A stretch of 64,000 nucleotides of DNA from Lachnospiraceae bacterium Marseille-Q4251 (lineage in GTDB: Bacteria; Bacillota; Clostridia; Lachnospirales; Lachnospiraceae). A program made the position numbers and the translations under genes. Location: the NCBI GenBank assembly GCA_018223435.1, contig JAGTTO010000001.1, forward strand, positions 1,240,001 to 1,304,000, read 5' to 3'. The notes beneath the pieces are model-generated. The model saw nothing but the letters and a program-made list of their open reading frames with translations. It made no database searches and had not been told where the DNA came from. Below, piece by piece: positions 35,241-43,543 of the stretch (its first letter is position 1; every line of letters begins with the position of its first letter).

Positions 35241-35822
35241 TTATAAAATTCGTAGCATCTGAATATAATTCACATTTTCTTTTTCTGATAAACGTTCTCC
35301 GAATTTCCGGAATCTGTTTTTCTCATTCTGATAGAAATTCAATAGCTCCGGCTTTTCCTCACACTCTAAGTACACAACGCCACCGCCAATTTCACGCTGT
35401 ACATGTTTAAGAATGGTCAATACCGCTTCCATCATCTTTCCGCCATCTGGAACGGGTGCGTCTTTATGCTGATAATTTTTTCCAAACTGACCGATCAGAA
35501 AAGCAGAAAGAGCATATTCATCTGTCTTCTCATTTTTTTGTGCATACCGCTGTATCTTTTTTTGCAACGTAGAAGAAAGATTTTTTCCCCAGATTTGCAC
35601 TGCTTTATGTGTGATTGCAAAAATTGCCAAAACCCTGCTATACTCATCTAACAAAAGATAAGTAATGGACATCTTCCGTTTTGCGAACTCTACCGCATTA
35701 TTCCGGACAAAATTTTCTATTTCTTTATTCTTCGGACACGAAAAACCGGAGAGGACATCAACTACTGACTCCTCTCCTATAAGTTCTATATAATCTAAAA
35801 TATTTACAACTGCATAATCCAT
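35241..35822 (-). CDS. GNAT-family acetyltransferase, probable toxin
   Basis: The 193-residue protein resembles TacT-like GNAT proteins. Seen: an N-terminal FVRNNAVEFAKRKMSITYLLLDE segment (as two parts), VLAIFAITHKAVQI, the acetyl-CoA-binding area around LIGQFGKNYQHK, and a C-terminal VVYLECEEKPELLNFYQNEK segment. Such enzymes acetylate aminoacyl-tRNA. Its start is 6 bp past the stop of a 59-codon antitoxin-like gene, which supports a toxin-antitoxin pair. Confidence 0.72.
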   Translation of the reverse strand: MDYAVVNILDYIELIGEESVVDVLSGFSCPKNKEIENFVRNNAVEFAKRKMSITYLLLDEYSRVLAIFAITHKAVQIWGKNLSSTLQKKIQRYAQKNEKTDEYALSAFLIGQFGKNYQHKDAPVPDGGKMMEAVLTILKHVQREIGGGVVYLECEEKPELLNFYQNEKNRFRKFGERLSEKENVNYIQMLRIL

Positions 35823-35827
35823 CTCTC

Positions 35828-36007
35828 TTAGTTCCTTTTCCTACCCAGGAATCTGCGTAATTCTTCTACACTATCTAATATTGGAATAGACGGTGCAGAA
35901 GGTTTCCATACTGGATCTTGACTGGACTTTTCAAGTGCATCTACAAATGCTTCTGCTTTTTTCGGATCTTCAATTACAACATTGGTAAGAATACTTGATG
36001 TAGCCAT
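35828..36007 (-). CDS. Small antitoxin-like partner of the GNAT protein
   Basis: A 59-residue ORF from ATG at 36007 to TAA at 35828 encodes MATSSILTNVVIEDPKKAEA..., ending in a helix and GRKRN. A GAGGAGG-type site (minus strand AAGAGGAGGTGC) lies upstream. Proteins starting MATSSI.xNVV followed by a helix are common partners of GNAT toxins in Firmicutes. Two-gene coupling supports this. Confidence 0.7.
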   Translation of the reverse strand: MATSSILTNVVIEDPKKAEAFVDALEKSSQDPVWKPSAPSIPILDSVEELRRFLGRKRN

Positions 36008-36061
36008 ATAAAAGCACCTCCTCTTCTCTTATCATTCTCTTTGTTCTAAAAAGCGGTTTTA

Positions 36062-36190
36062 TGCTGGCTGTCAGCCGCGACACCCTTCCGAATGTCTGAA
36101 ATGTCGCCGGTATCATTCAGTCCCCGGTGCGGACTCACCGTATCTCCCTGGTGTGGGCGTAATACTCTTTCGAGTATAAAATAGTCCCAA
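36062..36190 (-). ncRNA. Candidate structured leader RNA of unknown family
   Basis: Within the 315-bp gap upstream of the antitoxin-like gene are four clear stems: GGCT/AGCC (36066-36076), GCGACA/TGTCGC (36077-36107), CGGTG/CACCG (36125-36140) and ATACTC-GAAA-GAGTAT (36162-36177, minus-strand GAAA tetraloop). The CGGTG loop contains plus-strand GGACT (36131-36135), which can pair with AGTCC at 36119-36123 or 36183-36187. This suggests a pseudoknot or a switch. I do not recognise a known riboswitch or ribozyme. Confidence 0.45.
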
Positions 36191-36322
36191 TATTTACCCT
36201 GCCTGGACGCAGTACAGCTTTTACGTGCCGCTACACGAAACCTTTTGGCTTAACTATATTATATGTGATATCCTAAGAAATATCAATGGTTTCCCCAAAA
36301 TTTGTATCCTGTTATAGAAGGT

Positions 36323-36934
36323 TCATGGTCGTTTCCATAAACTTTTTCTATAATCTGTATCCAATACTATTTTATGAAAATCCAACATTGCGTGCTCTTG
36401 CATCAGTTTCTCACCCAATTTCACAAGAGGATTGGTTTCCCATTCCGGATCAATTCCTGTTTGATGAAAGTATCTTGCATAAGCAAATCCCTCCGCTACC
36501 GCATCTGAATTTTCAAATACTCCCACCATTGCATCTGTAAACTGTACAATGATTGAGTTTCCAAAAATACCCTGCAATTCTTCCGCATTCGCATCATCAT
36601 ATTTCTCTACATCAAAAAATAAAGAGAAATCATACGTATTCTCTTCTCCGTCTTCTGTTTCATAAGAAATGGTTCCAAAAATATCTCCCTTGCCAGACGG
36701 AAGTTCGATTGACTCTGAAAGCTCTAATTCATATTCAATACCATTGAATACTGTCGTTGCTTCAAACATTTGTGATATACAGGTACCTTCTTTTTCATAA
36801 ATATCTTTTTGTAAAAAGGAAATAGGATTATACTCCATATTTTCCCATATCTGTTTTCCTTCCACTGTCCGTTTACACAAAGAATTTAAAAGCAGCATCA
36901 TTGTTTCCTGATCTATTTCTTCATATACGTTCAT
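36323..36934 (-). CDS. Uncharacterised acidic protein
   Basis: AAAAGGAGG fixes the start at 36934. The 203-residue acidic protein (MNVYEEIDQETMMLLLNSLC...) has a beta-rich middle (FNGIEYELELSESIEL, then GDIFGTISYET) and ends near DTDYRKSLWKRP. No family is recognised. It lies between the toxin-antitoxin-like pair and the agr block, separated from the next gene by ~190 bp that also contain a 22-codon GTG-started frame (~37040-37110) of doubtful value. Confidence 0.45.
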   Translation of the reverse strand: MNVYEEIDQETMMLLLNSLCKRTVEGKQIWENMEYNPISFLQKDIYEKEGTCISQMFEATTVFNGIEYELELSESIELPSGKGDIFGTISYETEDGEENTYDFSLFFDVEKYDDANAEELQGIFGNSIIVQFTDAMVGVFENSDAVAEGFAYARYFHQTGIDPEWETNPLVKLGEKLMQEHAMLDFHKIVLDTDYRKSLWKRP

Positions 36935-37121
36935 AGGCAGCCTCCTTTTCTTTGGATTATCCACAAAAGTTCTGTAAGGGTTTATCTTAATTTCTGGTTA
37001 CAACATGATATTTAGTCAAATGACGTATGTGCGCACCTTCTTAGTAGTTGCCAATATTATATGGCGTATCTTCCAAAAATTCAATCAGAATATAAAAACT
37101 TTTACTCACACTATCCTGCCT

Positions 37122-37451
37122 TTACATCTTTTTTAGTCTATACCCTACATTGATCAATGTTTCTATAATATCATGCCCCATCTTTTTTCGTATCTTCCAT
37201 ACTACGTGTTCCACTGTTTTGTACGGAATCTGATCATCATAATAATTACTCCCCCAGACCGAACAATAGATATTCTTCTTTGGGATAACCCAATTTGGCC
37301 TTTGGGCTAAAAGATACAGAACTTCAAATTCCCTGGGAGCTAAGCTGATTTCTTTTCCTTCATAAATAACAGTATATGACATGGGATCAAGTTGAAATTT
37401 ACCATTTCCTAATACAATTTCAGATTTATATTCTGGAAAAATATTTTGCAT
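37122..37451 (-). CDS. Stand-alone OmpR/PhoB-type winged-helix regulator
   Basis: The 109-residue protein is only an effector domain: EISLAPREFEVLYLLAQRPNWVIPK is the positioning and recognition region, followed by KTVEHVVWKIRKKMG and INVGYRLKK. A full OmpR-family regulator would have a ~120-residue receiver before it. AT-rich sequence upstream gives no frame for one. It follows the left AgrC-like gene in the same direction. It may be a truncated regulator or a constitutive one. Confidence 0.7.
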   Translation of the reverse strand: MQNIFPEYKSEIVLGNGKFQLDPMSYTVIYEGKEISLAPREFEVLYLLAQRPNWVIPKKNIYCSVWGSNYYDDQIPYKTVEHVVWKIRKKMGHDIIETLINVGYRLKKM

Positions 37452-37510
37452 CTATAAATTCTCCTATTTATGTCTTCATATTACTAAGTTGATATATTCA
37501 TTTAAAACGG

Positions 37511-38791
37511 TTATAATTCAACTTCACTTAAAATCCCATAAAGAATAGCACTTACTTCAAAGGAGTCATCTAGATCCCAAAATTCTATTGTACCATTATA
37601 TTTTTCCACTACCCTTGTAACACTATGTATGCCAATTCCACTTTGCTTATAATGACGTTTGCTACTCAATGCAATGTTTGCCTTTTTTATCTCTTTACTA
37701 TTGCAGATTTTTAAAATCAAAGTATGTTCTTTATAAATGATATTCACAGTAATCCATCTTTTTGATACTTCTATTTTTTCACATGCCTCTATTGCATTAT
37801 CCAGGAGGTTTCCTAATAATATCCCGGCAGCACTATAGTCCAGATTCATTTGCTTGGGTACTAATACCGAGGCTTCTGTTGCGATATGCCTTTTCTGGGC
37901 ATTACGAAGTTTATTATTCAAAATAGTGTTGACAATTATATTTGCAGTGTATATAGTTTTTTCTCCTTCATCTAATTCACCAATGATCTTTTGAAATTCT
38001 TTTTTAAAATCTACATTTGCTTTCTCTATTGCATAAAAGGCAATCAGGCGATTTTTTAAATCATGTTTTATTTCTTGTACCTTTTTATTTCCTGCTTCGA
38101 TTTCACGATAATACTGTTCCTTCATGTTCACTTCTTGCAGAAGGAGTTCATTTTTATAATTATCAGCTATTACAATACTTAACTTGTGAAAAATAGCAAA
38201 TGTCAGTATGTTTGTTAATAAAACTAATAAAATAATTGCCAAGCATAGTACATTTCCGGTTAAATTATCATAGGTTCCAGTTAAATATATTGCCATACAA
38301 CTAATAAATACGCTGGAAAGAGGTATTAAAAAAAGTAATAGGCTCATCTGTTTTGATAAATTTGGTAACTGGATTGCCCAACTATGGCATATAGCCCGAA
38401 CCAGAAGATATCGAATAAATTCACAAATCAGCGCAGAAATATAAAAAGATATTTCCATGCTGATTTGTGTTTCAAGTCGGAGTGTCAATAAAAATCCTAT
38501 AGGCTCTGACACAAATCCCAAACCAATGTATAGAATCGGTAGAATGATATAATATAAACGAGAATACGAAAAAGATAAACTGTACAGGTATATCATACAG
38601 ATACTACATAATAAATTGATAGTTGGATTTTTATACATGTTTACTATACTTGTAGTAATTGTACAAAAAAGAAATAGAAAAATCAGTTTATAGCGATCAA
38701 CTTTTCGTTCTTGACTGAAACATTTCAAATATTTTTCTAATATCCCAAAATCTAAGCAATTCGTTAAGCATATAAAAAAGAAAGATTTCAT
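37511..38791 (-). CDS. AgrC-like sensor kinase, left-arm copy
   Basis: The 426-residue membrane kinase has six or seven hydrophobic segments in the first ~205 residues, then a coiled linker, the phospho-acceptor His in QEIKHDLKNRLIAF, and an HATPase domain with LLGNLLDNAIEACEK (N box) and GIGIHSVTRVVEKYNG (G box). This is the HPK10/AgrC layout that senses cyclic peptide. It overlaps the regulator gene by 4 bp. It is identical to the right copy except L/R in FIRY(L/R)LVRAI and the last residues (LSEVEL here), because the repeat ends inside the gene. Confidence 0.88.
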   Translation of the reverse strand: MKSFFFICLTNCLDFGILEKYLKCFSQERKVDRYKLIFLFLFCTITTSIVNMYKNPTINLLCSICMIYLYSLSFSYSRLYYIILPILYIGLGFVSEPIGFLLTLRLETQISMEISFYISALICEFIRYLLVRAICHSWAIQLPNLSKQMSLLLFLIPLSSVFISCMAIYLTGTYDNLTGNVLCLAIILLVLLTNILTFAIFHKLSIVIADNYKNELLLQEVNMKEQYYREIEAGNKKVQEIKHDLKNRLIAFYAIEKANVDFKKEFQKIIGELDEGEKTIYTANIIVNTILNNKLRNAQKRHIATEASVLVPKQMNLDYSAAGILLGNLLDNAIEACEKIEVSKRWITVNIIYKEHTLILKICNSKEIKKANIALSSKRHYKQSGIGIHSVTRVVEKYNGTIEFWDLDDSFEVSAILYGILSEVEL

Positions 38792-39501
38792 AACTGCTCC
38801 TTTAGGAATTGTAAATGACGTAGTTTAATTTCCTGTCGATAGGCCCGTCCAACATGGAGAGTATTTCCATTTTTTAACAGAAGCTCATCACGTACCACCT
38901 GTACTATTTCGGAAAGGTTCACAATACAGGCCACTCGAATAGATGCAAACATACGCTTATCTAATTGTGACCATATCTCATCTAAATTTTTATTACACTG
39001 ATATATATCCCCTGTATTGGTGTGTATAAGGGCTTTTCTTCCAAGTTTTTCTATATATACAATGGATTGGCAAGGGATACTGTAGCTGTTTTTACGATAA
39101 CTAAAAACAAAATTTACTTTAGCCATACATAAAAAATCACATGCTTTATGAAGCACTTTACTGAAATTTTCAAAAGAAACCGGTTTTAAAATGAAATCAA
39201 ATGTCACAACTTCAAAAACATCATAAACATATTTAGAAAAACTTGTAAGAAAAACGATAAGGGAATGGGGAGAGTCTTGCCGTAATTTTTTAGCAAGTTC
39301 CAATCCAGACATCTCTCCCATTTCAATATCCAGGATATAAACATCAAAATCCAATTCCTGTTTTTTCTTATAAGAGTATAATTCCTCTGCACTAAAAAAT
39401 ACTTCATAGTCAAATGAAATGTCTGATATCTTATCCAAATATTCTTCTAATTCTTCAATGATGGCAGGCTCATTGTCGCAAATAGCTAAATTTAGCATAT
39501 A
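37529..39501. repeat. Left arm of a 1973-bp inverted repeat
   Basis: This segment matches 41170-43142 in reverse complement. Coordinates of paired bases always sum to 80671, so there are no gaps. The one mismatch found is A at 38406 versus G at 42265 (same strand notation), giving the single Leu/Arg change. The spacer is 39502-41169 (1668 bp). The repeat begins just before the regulator start codon and stops 22 bp before the end of the left kinase gene. Confidence 0.93.
38788..39498 (-). CDS. AgrA-like LytTR response regulator, left-arm copy
   Basis: The 236-residue regulator has a receiver domain (LAICDNEPAIIEELEEYL, phosphorylated Asp in DVYILDIEMGEMSG, FLTSFSKYVYDVFEV) and a C-terminal LytTR DNA-binding domain (IVYIEKLGRKALIHTNTG, MFASIRVACIVNLSEIVQV). 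The protein is identical to the right copy. Its start is 26 bp after the end of metK copy 2, so the left pair may be transcribed from the metK promoter. Confidence 0.9.
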   Translation of the reverse strand: MLNLAICDNEPAIIEELEEYLDKISDISFDYEVFFSAEELYSYKKKQELDFDVYILDIEMGEMSGLELAKKLRQDSPHSLIVFLTSFSKYVYDVFEVVTFDFILKPVSFENFSKVLHKACDFLCMAKVNFVFSYRKNSYSIPCQSIVYIEKLGRKALIHTNTGDIYQCNKNLDEIWSQLDKRMFASIRVACIVNLSEIVQVVRDELLLKNGNTLHVGRAYRQEIKLRHLQFLKEQL

Positions 39502-39524
39502 ATATATCTTCTCTCATAACAAGT

Positions 39525-40700
39525 TTACACTTCTAAAATGCCTAAAAATTTTTTTGTATCTAATTGTTCCCATGGAAGATTTAATTCAGTTCTCCCAAAA
39601 TGTCCATACGACGCTACCTGTTCATAAATTGGCCGGCGGAGTTTAAATATATCAATTATTCCTGATGGTGTAAGATCAAAATTATTATAAATAAATTCTG
39701 CAAGCAGTTCATCATCTTTTTTACCTGTTCCAAATGTATTAACATTAACAGAAACTGGATTCGCAATTCCTATGGCATAGGATAATTGCACCTCACATTT
39801 TTCTGCTAATCCCAGTGCAACAATATTTTTAGCAAGATATCGTGCCATATATGCTGCTGATCTGTCCACTTTTGTACAGTCTTTTCCTGAAAAGGCACCA
39901 CCACCATGATGTGCACATCCTCCATACGTATCTACAATAATTTTTCTTCCTGTAACTCCACTATCTCCATGTGGACCACCGATTACAAAACGTCCCGTTG
40001 GATTAACATACACATTTGTATTATCATCCATCAATCCCTCTGGTATTATATCTTCAATCACATATTTAAAAATATCTTTATAAATTTTATCTTGGCTAAT
40101 ATTTTCATCATGTTGCACTGAACATACAATAGTGTCTATTCTTTTTGGTGTATTTCCATCATATTCAATAGTCACTTGCGTTTTTCCATCTGGTCTCAAA
40201 TACTTCAATCTTCCACTTTTTCTAACATTTGATAACTGTTTTGATAATTTATGTGCTAATACAATCGAAAGGGGCATATACTCTTCGGTTTCATTTGTTG
40301 CATATCCAAACATCATTCCCTGATCCCCAGCTCCAATTCTAGCTTTATCTTTTTTTGCTTTAGCTTCTAATGCTTCATTTACTCCTAAAGCAATATCTTC
40401 TGACTGTTTATCTAAACATACAATGATTCCACAGGTATCTGCATCAAAGCCATATTTTGAATCATTATAGCCAATTTTGCGAACCGTATTTCTTACAATA
40501 CTAGGAACATCAATGTTCGCATTTGTTGTAATTTCACCCATGACAAGCACTAAGCCAGTAGTTATACATGTTTCACACGCAACACGACCATAAGGATCCT
40601 TTTCCATAATAGAATCCAAAATAGCGTCTGAAATTTGATCACATATTTTATCTGGATGCCCTTCGGTGACAGATTCTGAAGTAATTAATTTCTTTAACAT
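39525..40700 (-). CDS. metK: S-adenosylmethionine synthetase, agr-linked copy 2
   Basis: The 391-residue protein is full length with intact motifs: [51 protein letters not shown] and [15 protein letters not shown]. It should make SAM from ATP and Met. It sits in the core between the inverted agr arms, is AT-rich like the RiPP locus, and is distinct from the ICE copy at 8137-9297. A house-keeping copy presumably exists elsewhere. Dedicated SAM supply for the radical SAM and methyltransferase enzymes at 50-62 kb is the most economical explanation (inference). A 19-codon leader frame precedes it. Confidence 0.93.
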   Translation of the reverse strand: MLKKLITSESVTEGHPDKICDQISDAILDSIMEKDPYGRVACETCITTGLVLVMGEITTNANIDVPSIVRNTVRKIGYNDSKYGFDADTCGIIVCLDKQSEDIALGVNEALEAKAKKDKARIGAGDQGMMFGYATNETEEYMPLSIVLAHKLSKQLSNVRKSGRLKYLRPDGKTQVTIEYDGNTPKRIDTIVCSVQHDENISQDKIYKDIFKYVIEDIIPEGLMDDNTNVYVNPTGRFVIGGPHGDSGVTGRKIIVDTYGGCAHHGGGAFSGKDCTKVDRSAAYMARYLAKNIVALGLAEKCEVQLSYAIGIANPVSVNVNTFGTGKKDDELLAEFIYNNFDLTPSGIIDIFKLRRPIYEQVASYGHFGRTELNLPWEQLDTKKFLGILEV

Positions 40701-40715
40701 ATCTCTTCTCCCTTT

Positions 40716-40775
40716 TTAATTTTGTATTTCAGCCATTATGTACCAAAATCTATATTGCTTTTTCTTATAATACAT
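40716..40775 (-). CDS. Possible 19-residue leader peptide before metK copy 2
   Basis: AGGAG six bases before ATG (40775) opens MYYKKKQYRFWYIMAEIQN, ending TAA 15 bp before the metK start. The frame is short, but its ribosome site and location between promoter and metK are suggestive of a leader peptide. It contains only one internal Met. Confidence 0.35.
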   Translation of the reverse strand: MYYKKKQYRFWYIMAEIQN

Positions 40776-40835
40776 AAAAAACTCCTAAATTTTTTATATC
40801 TGCTATAACTTGTAAATTAATTGTCACATCTTGTT

Positions 40836-40907
40836 CTATACAGGCTATATATAGACCTAGTTCTTCAAATTAACGGTTACACTATATCTATAATTAGAAC
40901 TGTATAG
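40836..40907. promoter_or_regulatory. Divergent promoter region with CTATACAG/CTGTATAG dyad
   Basis: Between metK copy 2 and the XRE gene, GTTCTATACAG (to 40843) is mirrored by CTGTATAGGG from 40900. This is a plausible operator for the adjacent XRE regulator, able to control both divergent transcripts. Confidence 0.4.
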
Positions 40908-40918
40908 GGAGGTGTTCG

Positions 40919-41149
40919 ATGACTTCTAATCAAGCTGTCTGTAATAGAATTGCTGATTTATGTAAAGAACAAGGAATTACTTATTATACATTAGCATGCC
41001 GTGCTGCTATTCCACAGTCCACCTTAAAAAATCTTTTTCATGGAACTAATCCGACACTTTCTACTATTTGTAAAATATGCAGTGGCTTTGGCATAACAGT
41101 AAGTGAATTTTTCCAAGCAGATTATTTTTTGATATGTGAAGATGATTAA
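40919..41149 (+). CDS. Small XRE-family regulator in the core
   Basis: GGGAGGTG precedes the ATG. The 76-residue protein is one HTH_3 domain: VCNRIADLCKEQGITYYTLA, then IPQSTLKNLFHGTNPTLSTICKI (as recognition region) and FGITVSEFF. It is divergent from metK and is followed by the right AgrA-like gene 23 bp later, so it probably heads the XRE-agrA-agrC transcript. Confidence 0.82.
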   Translation: MTSNQAVCNRIADLCKEQGITYYTLACRAAIPQSTLKNLFHGTNPTLSTICKICSGFGITVSEFFQADYFLICEDD

Positions 41150-41169
41150 TTTTGAAGAAGGGTATGAAC

Positions 41170-43142
41170 TATATGCTAAATTTAGCTATTTGCGACAATG
41201 AGCCTGCCATCATTGAAGAATTAGAAGAATATTTGGATAAGATATCAGACATTTCATTTGACTATGAAGTATTTTTTAGTGCAGAGGAATTATACTCTTA
41301 TAAGAAAAAACAGGAATTGGATTTTGATGTTTATATCCTGGATATTGAAATGGGAGAGATGTCTGGATTGGAACTTGCTAAAAAATTACGGCAAGACTCT
41401 CCCCATTCCCTTATCGTTTTTCTTACAAGTTTTTCTAAATATGTTTATGATGTTTTTGAAGTTGTGACATTTGATTTCATTTTAAAACCGGTTTCTTTTG
41501 AAAATTTCAGTAAAGTGCTTCATAAAGCATGTGATTTTTTATGTATGGCTAAAGTAAATTTTGTTTTTAGTTATCGTAAAAACAGCTACAGTATCCCTTG
41601 CCAATCCATTGTATATATAGAAAAACTTGGAAGAAAAGCCCTTATACACACCAATACAGGGGATATATATCAGTGTAATAAAAATTTAGATGAGATATGG
41701 TCACAATTAGATAAGCGTATGTTTGCATCTATTCGAGTGGCCTGTATTGTGAACCTTTCCGAAATAGTACAGGTGGTACGTGATGAGCTTCTGTTAAAAA
41801 ATGGAAATACTCTCCATGTTGGACGGGCCTATCGACAGGAAATTAAACTACGTCATTTACAATTCCTAAAGGAGCAGTTATGAAATCTTTCTTTTTTATA
41901 TGCTTAACGAATTGCTTAGATTTTGGGATATTAGAAAAATATTTGAAATGTTTCAGTCAAGAACGAAAAGTTGATCGCTATAAACTGATTTTTCTATTTC
42001 TTTTTTGTACAATTACTACAAGTATAGTAAACATGTATAAAAATCCAACTATCAATTTATTATGTAGTATCTGTATGATATACCTGTACAGTTTATCTTT
42101 TTCGTATTCTCGTTTATATTATATCATTCTACCGATTCTATACATTGGTTTGGGATTTGTGTCAGAGCCTATAGGATTTTTATTGACACTCCGACTTGAA
42201 ACACAAATCAGCATGGAAATATCTTTTTATATTTCTGCGCTGATTTGTGAATTTATTCGATATCGTCTGGTTCGGGCTATATGCCATAGTTGGGCAATCC
42301 AGTTACCAAATTTATCAAAACAGATGAGCCTATTACTTTTTTTAATACCTCTTTCCAGCGTATTTATTAGTTGTATGGCAATATATTTAACTGGAACCTA
42401 TGATAATTTAACCGGAAATGTACTATGCTTGGCAATTATTTTATTAGTTTTATTAACAAACATACTGACATTTGCTATTTTTCACAAGTTAAGTATTGTA
42501 ATAGCTGATAATTATAAAAATGAACTCCTTCTGCAAGAAGTGAACATGAAGGAACAGTATTATCGTGAAATCGAAGCAGGAAATAAAAAGGTACAAGAAA
42601 TAAAACATGATTTAAAAAATCGCCTGATTGCCTTTTATGCAATAGAGAAAGCAAATGTAGATTTTAAAAAAGAATTTCAAAAGATCATTGGTGAATTAGA
42701 TGAAGGAGAAAAAACTATATACACTGCAAATATAATTGTCAACACTATTTTGAATAATAAACTTCGTAATGCCCAGAAAAGGCATATCGCAACAGAAGCC
42801 TCGGTATTAGTACCCAAGCAAATGAATCTGGACTATAGTGCTGCCGGGATATTATTAGGAAACCTCCTGGATAATGCAATAGAGGCATGTGAAAAAATAG
42901 AAGTATCAAAAAGATGGATTACTGTGAATATCATTTATAAAGAACATACTTTGATTTTAAAAATCTGCAATAGTAAAGAGATAAAAAAGGCAAACATTGC
43001 ATTGAGTAGCAAACGTCATTATAAGCAAAGTGGAATTGGCATACATAGTGTTACAAGGGTAGTGGAAAAATATAATGGTACAATAGAATTTTGGGATCTA
43101 GATGACTCCTTTGAAGTAAGTGCTATTCTTTATGGGATTTTA
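41170..43142. repeat. Right arm of the 1973-bp inverted repeat
   Basis: Reverse complement of 37529-39501 with one mismatch seen. It holds the complete regulator gene and all but the last eight codons of the kinase gene. Beyond 43142 the sequences diverge completely. Confidence 0.93.
41173..41883 (+). CDS. agrA: AgrA-like LytTR response regulator, right-arm copy
   Basis: Identical in protein sequence to the left copy (receiver domain with the DIEMG Asp, C-terminal LytTR domain). The start at 41173 is chosen to match it; GAAGAAGG lies upstream, and an ATG at 41164 is also possible. It overlaps the kinase gene by 4 bp (ATGA). As the copy adjacent to agrD and agrB it is the likely working regulator of the circuit. 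Confidence 0.9.
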   Translation: MLNLAICDNEPAIIEELEEYLDKISDISFDYEVFFSAEELYSYKKKQELDFDVYILDIEMGEMSGLELAKKLRQDSPHSLIVFLTSFSKYVYDVFEVVTFDFILKPVSFENFSKVLHKACDFLCMAKVNFVFSYRKNSYSIPCQSIVYIEKLGRKALIHTNTGDIYQCNKNLDEIWSQLDKRMFASIRVACIVNLSEIVQVVRDELLLKNGNTLHVGRAYRQEIKLRHLQFLKEQL

Positions 43143-43166
43143 TCTGCTGAAATCTCTTGTTCATAG
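41880..43166 (+). CDS. agrC: AgrC-like sensor kinase, right-arm copy
   Basis: The 428-residue kinase has the same polytopic N-terminus, His box and HATPase as the left copy, but ends LSAEISCS after the repeat boundary. It should detect the cyclic peptide made from the AgrD-like gene 196 bp downstream and phosphorylate AgrA. The gene order here is regulator, kinase, agrD, agrB, unlike the classical agrBDCA order. Confidence 0.9.
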   Translation: MKSFFFICLTNCLDFGILEKYLKCFSQERKVDRYKLIFLFLFCTITTSIVNMYKNPTINLLCSICMIYLYSLSFSYSRLYYIILPILYIGLGFVSEPIGFLLTLRLETQISMEISFYISALICEFIRYRLVRAICHSWAIQLPNLSKQMSLLLFLIPLSSVFISCMAIYLTGTYDNLTGNVLCLAIILLVLLTNILTFAIFHKLSIVIADNYKNELLLQEVNMKEQYYREIEAGNKKVQEIKHDLKNRLIAFYAIEKANVDFKKEFQKIIGELDEGEKTIYTANIIVNTILNNKLRNAQKRHIATEASVLVPKQMNLDYSAAGILLGNLLDNAIEACEKIEVSKRWITVNIIYKEHTLILKICNSKEIKKANIALSSKRHYKQSGIGIHSVTRVVEKYNGTIEFWDLDDSFEVSAILYGILSAEISCS

Positions 43167-43261
43167 GAAGGTTATTGTTCCATTTCCCTCCAATTCTTAA
43201 TTTCTTTTTGGTATACCTACATCCTGTTAGATTAGATAATTTCTCTTAGTTTACTCCTAAG

Positions 43262-43330
43262 TACAATTTATTACATATAATATACCTTTTATTACAGTTT
43301 CATGGGCAATTGCCATTCCTATGCTATAAT
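43262..43330 (+). promoter_or_regulatory. Likely agrD promoter with LytTR-type direct repeats
   Basis: TTTATTACA occurs at 43267-43275 and 43288-43296, 21 bp apart (two helical turns), followed by a poor -35 and TATAAT at 43325-43330. LytTR regulators bind short direct repeats at about this spacing, so AgrA activation is plausible. TACAATTTATTACAT (43262-43276) recurs upstream of the RiPP operon. Confidence 0.5.
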
Positions 43331-43361
43331 TATCTAAAAATAAAAAGGAAGGTTATAAAAT

Positions 43362-43541
43362 ATGTTAAAAAAGATCAAACTTATCAAAAAAAATGCGAAT
43401 GTCAGATTACTATCTTCAATAGCTAGTTTTGCACTGCTAATCACAACAATTGCTTCTAATCAGCGTTGTTGGTATGTAATGTATGAAGATTCACTACCTA
43501 AAGGTCACGAAAAGTTAAAAAAATCCCATTTTTATTTTTAA
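43362..43541 (+). CDS. agrD: AgrD-like cyclic lactone autoinducer precursor
   Basis: A 59-codon ORF with AAGGAAGG upstream. The product has an amphipathic basic N-terminus (MLKKIKLIKK), a hydrophobic stretch (LLSSIASFALLITTIAS), then NQRCWYVMYEDSLPKGHEKLKK. A single Cys36 four residues before Met40, followed by an acidic, Pro-containing tail, is the AgrD pattern (compare the five-residue rings of staphylococci). Predicted ring: Cys-Trp-Tyr-Val-Met as thiolactone. The agrB gene begins 2 bp later. Confidence 0.85.
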   Translation: MLKKIKLIKKNANVRLLSSIASFALLITTIASNQRCWYVMYEDSLPKGHEKLKKSHFYF

Positions 43542-43543
43542 CC

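Noticed and set aside
40701..40918. SAM riboswitch before metK copy 2
   Set aside because: The leader is AT-rich with a short ORF and a dyad, but has no recognisable riboswitch core.
37511..43166. Two independent, diverged agr systems
   Set aside because: The arms are essentially identical at nucleotide level, so they are one duplicated system with a single agrD/agrB set.
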